The position numbers and the translations under genes were made by a program. A stretch of 64,000 bases of DNA from Xylophilus sp042867185 (GTDB lineage Bacteria > Pseudomonadota > Gammaproteobacteria > Burkholderiales > Burkholderiaceae_C): positions 62,001-126,000 of the forward strand of contig JBHZQV010000001.1 of assembly GCA_042867185.1 (NCBI GenBank), read 5' to 3'. The notes beneath the pieces were generated by a model that made no database searches, was not told where the DNA came from, and was given only the letters and a program-made list of their open reading frames with translations. Positions 60,158-64,000 of the stretch are shown here, in pieces (within the stretch, counting starts at the first letter, position 1; every line of letters starts with the position of its first letter).

Positions 60158-62038
60158 ATGACCGTCACCGCATCCACATCCGCCGCCGCCACCGGCCCTG
60201 CCGCACCCGCTTCGCCATGGGACGAGGGCCTGCTCGAATGCCGCCTGCGGGAAGTGTTCGGACTGGAGACGCTGCGGCCGGGACAGCGCGAGGTGATCGA
60301 CCGCGTATTGCGCGGCGAGAACACGCTGGCGGTGATGCCGACCGGCGCCGGCAAGTCGCTGTGCTACCAACTGCCGGCCACGCTGTTGGCGGGCCGCACG
60401 GTGGTGGTGTCCCCGTTGCTGGCGCTGATGCAGGACCAGTACGATTCGCTCTGCGCACGCGGAATCGCGACGGTGCAGGTGCACGCTTCGCTGGATGCGG
60501 CGTCGCTCCATGCGGCAGAGGCGGCCATCGCGGACGGCTCGGCGCAGGTGGTGTTGTGCACTCCCGAGCGGCTGGCCAACGACGACTTCATGGCACTGCT
60601 GCTGCGCCATCCGACCAGCCTGTTGGTGGTCGACGAAGCCCATTGCGTCTCGCAGTGGGGCCATGACTTCAGGCCCGCGTTTCTGGAGATCGGCCCCGCG
60701 TGCAAGCGCCTGGGCCGGCCGACGGTCCTGGCGCTCACCGCCACGGCCGCGGGGCCGGTGGCGCGCGACATCTGCCGCCAGCTGGGCATCGCCTCCGGCG
60801 GTGTCGTCGATACGGGGACCTACCGGCCCAATCTGGGCTACAGCGTCGAGGCGCTCGCGAACGAGAAGGACAAGCTGGCCCGGGTGGTGGCGCTGGTGCG
60901 GGCGTCGGCCGGGTCCGGGCTGGTCTATGCCGCCACCATCCGTGCCGCGGAGACGGTACGCGATGCGCTGGCGGCGGCGGACGAGTCGGTCGCGCTCTAC
61001 CACGGCCGGCTGCCCGCAGCGCAGCGCCAGGCGGTGCAGGACGGGTTCATGCGTGGCGACACCCGGGTGGTGGTGGCCACCAACGCGTTCGGCCTGGGCA
61101 TCGACAAGCAGGACATCCGCTTCGTCGTCCACTACCAGATGCCCGCGGGTCTCGATGCCTACTACCAGGAGTCGGGCCGCGCCGGCCGCGATGGCGAGCA
61201 TGCCGACTGCACGCTCCTGTTTTTGCGCAAGGACCGCGCCGTGCAGCAGTTCTTCCTCTCCGGCCGGTACCCGTCCCTGCAGGATCTGCAGGCGGTCCAC
61301 GACGCGCTTCTGACCGCGCCTCCGCCGGCCCAGGAAGAAAACGCCGCCCCCGGCTGGTCGCTCGCTGCGCTGCAGTCTTCCCTGGCCGACCGCTGCTCGC
61401 GCAGCAAGGTCCAGGTCGCGCTGAGCATGCTGCGCGCGCGCCGGCTGGTGGTGCAGAAAGCGAAGTCCGGCCTGGTGTTGCAGCGCAAGGCGCTGGATGC
61501 CGTGGCGTTGGACGATCTGGTGTCGACCTACTGCGCCAAACGGGAGCAGGACAACGAGGCGCTGGAGCAGATGGTGTTCTATGCGCAGACCGGCCGCTGC
61601 CGCTGGCAGGTGCTGCTCGATTACTTCGGCCACGCCGAGGAAGGCGGGCCGCGCGGCCAGTGCGGGCATTGCGACAACTGCCGGCGTATGGCGGCCCTGA
61701 CGGCGGTGCACGACGACAGCAGCACCGCCGCAGCGCCTGCTGCCCTGCCGCCGGCCGAGTCGGCGATGGTCGTGGACGACCTTGTCGCGGCACCCTTGGT
61801 GATGGCCGGTACGGTCGGGGCGATCCTGCCCGCCTCGCAGATCCTGCCGCGAAAGTCCTTCGAGGCCGGCATGGCCGTGACAGTGCGTCGCTACGGGGCC
61901 GGTGTGGTGACGGCGACCGACGCGATGTCGGTGACCGTGCGATTCGAAGACGGAAGCTCCCGCTGTTTTCGGCCGGACTTCGTGAAGGCCCAAAGCCGCA
62001 GGCAAAGGGCGCCCGCCGAAAACCGCGCCACGGCCTGA
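60158..62038 (+). CDS. RecQ family ATP-dependent DNA helicase
   Basis: A superfamily 2 3'-5' helicase of 626 residues. Motif I PTGAGKSLCY (61-70), motif II VVDEAHCVSQWG, motif III ALTATA, motif V FGLGIDKQDIRFVVHY and motif VI YYQESGRAGRDG are all present. The RecQ-Ct zinc cluster is visible (YFGHAEEGGPRGQCGHCDNC). No HRDC domain; instead a ~120-residue C-terminal extension with VTVRRYGAGVVTATD. This resembles the shorter RecQ paralogues rather than E. coli RecQ. It lies just upstream of a ligD gene. Confidence 0.9.
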   Translation: MTVTASTSAAATGPAAPASPWDEGLLECRLREVFGLETLRPGQREVIDRVLRGENTLAVMPTGAGKSLCYQLPATLLAGRTVVVSPLLALMQDQYDSLCARGIATVQVHASLDAASLHAAEAAIADGSAQVVLCTPERLANDDFMALLLRHPTSLLVVDEAHCVSQWGHDFRPAFLEIGPACKRLGRPTVLALTATAAGPVARDICRQLGIASGGVVDTGTYRPNLGYSVEALANEKDKLARVVALVRASAGSGLVYAATIRAAETVRDALAAADESVALYHGRLPAAQRQAVQDGFMRGDTRVVVATNAFGLGIDKQDIRFVVHYQMPAGLDAYYQESGRAGRDGEHADCTLLFLRKDRAVQQFFLSGRYPSLQDLQAVHDALLTAPPPAQEENAAPGWSLAALQSSLADRCSRSKVQVALSMLRARRLVVQKAKSGLVLQRKALDAVALDDLVSTYCAKREQDNEALEQMVFYAQTGRCRWQVLLDYFGHAEEGGPRGQCGHCDNCRRMAALTAVHDDSSTAAAPAALPPAESAMVVDDLVAAPLVMAGTVGAILPASQILPRKSFEAGMAVTVRRYGAGVVTATDAMSVTVRFEDGSSRCFRPDFVKAQSRRQRAPAENRATA

Positions 62039-62139
62039 CCGGTCCACTGCCGTGGGCGGTGGGGGCCACGGGCAACAGGCGACACGGCGTAGGACCCGTC
62101 TGATTGTTGGCCTCGGGCAGCCGGGCTAGATTGGTTTTC

Positions 62140-64000
62140 ATGACCCGCCCCGACCCGCTCGACGCCTACCGCCGCAAACGCGATTTCAGCATCACGTCGG
62201 AGCCGTCCGAAGGGGGCGACGCCAGTGCCGATGCATTGCGTTTCGTCGTGCAGAAGCACTGGGCCAGCCGGCTGCACTACGACCTGCGGCTGGAGATCGA
62301 CGGCACGATGAAGAGCTGGGCGGTGCCGAAAGGCCCCAGCCTGGACCCGCACGACAAGCGGATGGCGGTGCAGGTGGAAGACCACCCGATCGCCTACAAC
62401 ACCTTCGAGGGCCAGATTCCGCCCAAGCAGTACGGGGCGGGCAAGGTGATCGTCTGGGACAAGGGCACCTGGGCACCGCAGGACGATCCGGCGCGCGGCT
62501 GGAAGGCGGGCAAGCTGAAGTTCACCCTGTACGGCCACAAACTGCAAGGGAACTGGACCCTGGTGCGGATGCACGGCAAGCGGGCAGGGGAAGAAAAGCA
62601 ACCGCCCTGGCTGCTGATCAAGGAAGACGACGACCACGCACGCGCAATCGCCGAGTTCAATCTGGTCGAGGCATTGCCCGACAGCGTGGGACGCTTGCCC
62701 GATCCGTATGGGCCGAAGGCATCGCCCGGGGCGAAGCGCGCGGTCGCAAAGCCTGCGAAGCCCGCGCGCGGCAAGGCCACGGCTTTGCCCGACAGCCTGT
62801 CGCCGCAACTCGCCACGCTGGTCGACGCGCCGCCGGCCGACACCGATGCCTGGATCTACGAGTTGAAGTTCGACGGCTACCGTCTGCTGGCGCGCAAGCA
62901 GCGTGGCAAGGTGCGGCTCTTCACCCGCAATGGCCTGGATTGGACCGAGCGCATGCCGAAGGTGGCGGCGGCCGTCGAGGCGTTGCCGTTCACGTCGGGC
63001 TGGCTCGATGGCGAGGTGGTGGTGCTGGGCCCCGGGGGCGCGCCGGATTTCCAGGCGCTGCAGAACGCTTTCGAACGCCCGACGAAAGGCAGCCGCGTCG
63101 CGGCCGGCATGGTCTATTACCTGTTCGACATGCCGTTCCACGACGGCGAAGATCTGCGCGCCTTGCCGCTCGACGACCGCCGGGCGCGGTTGCAGGCGGT
63201 GCTGGCGCAACCGCCGGGCGACGGCGCGGTCGTGCGTTTCAGCGAAGCCTTCGATGCGCCGCCGCAGGACCTTGCCGCGTCCGCCTGCAAGCTCGGGTTC
63301 GAAGGCGTGATCGGCAAGCGGCGGGACGCGCCGTATGTGGCGCGCCGTTCGGCCGACTGGATCAAGATCAAGTGCGGCCAGCGGCAGGAGTTCGTGATCG
63401 GCGGCTACACCGATCCGAAAGGCACGCGCCAGGGACTCGGCTCCCTGCTGCTGGGCGTGCACGACGCGGATGGCACGCTGCGCTATGCAGGCAACGTCGG
63501 CACCGGTTTCAGCGAGCGCACGCTGCAGACGCTGCACGAGGCCTTGGCGGCGCACGCGGCCGACAAGAGTCCGTTCGCCGATACCGCCGGCATCGCCCGG
63601 GGCGCGCACTGGGTGCAGCCGGTGCTGCTGGCCGAAGTGTCTTTTGCGCAGTGGACGCGCACCCACCGCATCCGGCATGCGGTGTTCCAGGGCCTGCGCG
63701 GCGACAAGCCGGCGCGCGCCATCGTGCAGGAGCGTCCCGTGGCCGTCGAAAATTCTCCCCCCAAGGCCCGCGCCGCACGCAAGGCACCGCAGGACCCGCT
63801 GCCGGCCAGCCTGAAAGTGACGCATGGCGACCGCGTCGTCGATGCGGAGAGCGGGCTGTGCAAGGTCGATCTGGTGCGCTACTACGCCACCGTGGCACCG
63901 CTGATGCTGGAGCATCTGCAGGGCCGGCCGACGTCGCTCGTCCGTGCGCCGTCGGGCGTGGGCGGCGAACTGTTCTTCCAGAAGCATGCCGAGGGCGAGG
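62140..64000 (+). CDS. ligD: Multifunctional NHEJ ligase LigD (5' part, runs off the window)
   Basis: LigD repairs double-strand breaks with Ku. The visible 620 residues follow the Pseudomonas order: 3'-phosphoesterase (about 1-160; VVQKHWASRLHYDLRLE, GTMKSWAVPKGPS, QYGAGKVIVWDKG), ligase (about 220-520; catalytic K243 in ELKFDGYRLL, LDGEVVVL, EGVIGKR, KIKCGQRQEF), then the start of the primase-like polymerase domain near 570 (LPASLKVTHGDRVVD). Start ATG at 62140. The frame is open to base 64000. Ku is not visible but may be next door. The gene is 101 bases downstream of the RecQ helicase. Confidence 0.93.
   Translation, partial: MTRPDPLDAYRRKRDFSITSEPSEGGDASADALRFVVQKHWASRLHYDLRLEIDGTMKSWAVPKGPSLDPHDKRMAVQVEDHPIAYNTFEGQIPPKQYGAGKVIVWDKGTWAPQDDPARGWKAGKLKFTLYGHKLQGNWTLVRMHGKRAGEEKQPPWLLIKEDDDHARAIAEFNLVEALPDSVGRLPDPYGPKASPGAKRAVAKPAKPARGKATALPDSLSPQLATLVDAPPADTDAWIYELKFDGYRLLARKQRGKVRLFTRNGLDWTERMPKVAAAVEALPFTSGWLDGEVVVLGPGGAPDFQALQNAFERPTKGSRVAAGMVYYLFDMPFHDGEDLRALPLDDRRARLQAVLAQPPGDGAVVRFSEAFDAPPQDLAASACKLGFEGVIGKRRDAPYVARRSADWIKIKCGQRQEFVIGGYTDPKGTRQGLGSLLLGVHDADGTLRYAGNVGTGFSERTLQTLHEALAAHAADKSPFADTAGIARGAHWVQPVLLAEVSFAQWTRTHRIRHAVFQGLRGDKPARAIVQERPVAVENSPPKARAARKAPQDPLPASLKVTHGDRVVDAESGLCKVDLVRYYATVAPLMLEHLQGRPTSLVRAPSGVGGELFFQKHAEGE

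Overview
The window is about 64 kb of very GC-rich, densely coding DNA from a betaproteobacterium, most likely Burkholderiales and probably Comamonadaceae. Supporting signs are a Bug-type (TctC) binding protein, a DUF1854 protein, two Burkholderiales-type trimeric porins, a CIRCE-controlled groESL, the polyol ABC operon, and two dispersed intergenic repeat families of a kind I associate with this family. The family assignment is inference. I see no IS element, integrase, tRNA, rRNA or CRISPR array.

Layout. 1-6.3 kb: tail of a DUF1854 gene, queC, an unknown small protein, a 2OG-Fe(II) oxygenase / FAD oxidase pair, an EF-hand protein and a cN-I 5'-nucleotidase. 6.5-23.3 kb: a type II secretion locus (gspC divergent from gspGHIJKLMNDE). 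gspF is cut off from gspE by about 5 kb holding a hexuronate module (uxuA, a Bug protein and a divergent GntR regulator with three operator-like palindromes), an LLM flavin oxidoreductase and a Uma2 protein. 23.4-27.8 kb: cobC, cobS, ilvA preceded by a promoter-terminator unit (attenuator or sRNA), an OsmC protein and coq7. 28-31.5 kb: two tandem porins and a DUF3047 lipoprotein. 31.6-37.3 kb: central carbon genes hexR-zwf divergent from tal-pgi, then a DUF805 protein.

37.6-48.7 kb is a polyol catabolism cluster. It holds an ABC transporter (binding protein, two permeases, ATPase), a D-arabinitol/mannitol-type dehydrogenase, a PfkB kinase, an FSA-type aldolase, a sorbitol-type SDR, an AraC regulator and a xylulokinase. 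Together they would import pentitols and hexitols and convert them to xylulose-5-P or fructose-6-P, feeding the tal/pgi/zwf enzymes next door.

48.9-51.1 kb is groEL-groES under a heat-shock promoter and CIRCE. 51.2-58.8 kb is an accessory cell-surface region: a Slam-like TPR/beta-barrel protein translationally coupled to a FecR-domain, proline-linker, beta-rich secreted protein; an IPTL-CTERM (exosortase-type) protein; a collagen-like protein next to a GT2 glycosyltransferase; and a broken DUF4347/IPTL-CTERM gene. The window ends with an orphan histidine kinase, a RecQ-family helicase and the start of an NHEJ ligase ligD.

Two repeat families run through the window. One is a ~55-bp palindromic element (nine copies) ending in a GCTAY-N7-RTAGC-like 17-mer; four copies lie in frame inside genes (gspD, gspH, cobS, pgi) and encode part of the proteins. 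The other is a ~90-bp element (seven copies), strictly intergenic, filling every junction of the polyol ABC transporter operon.
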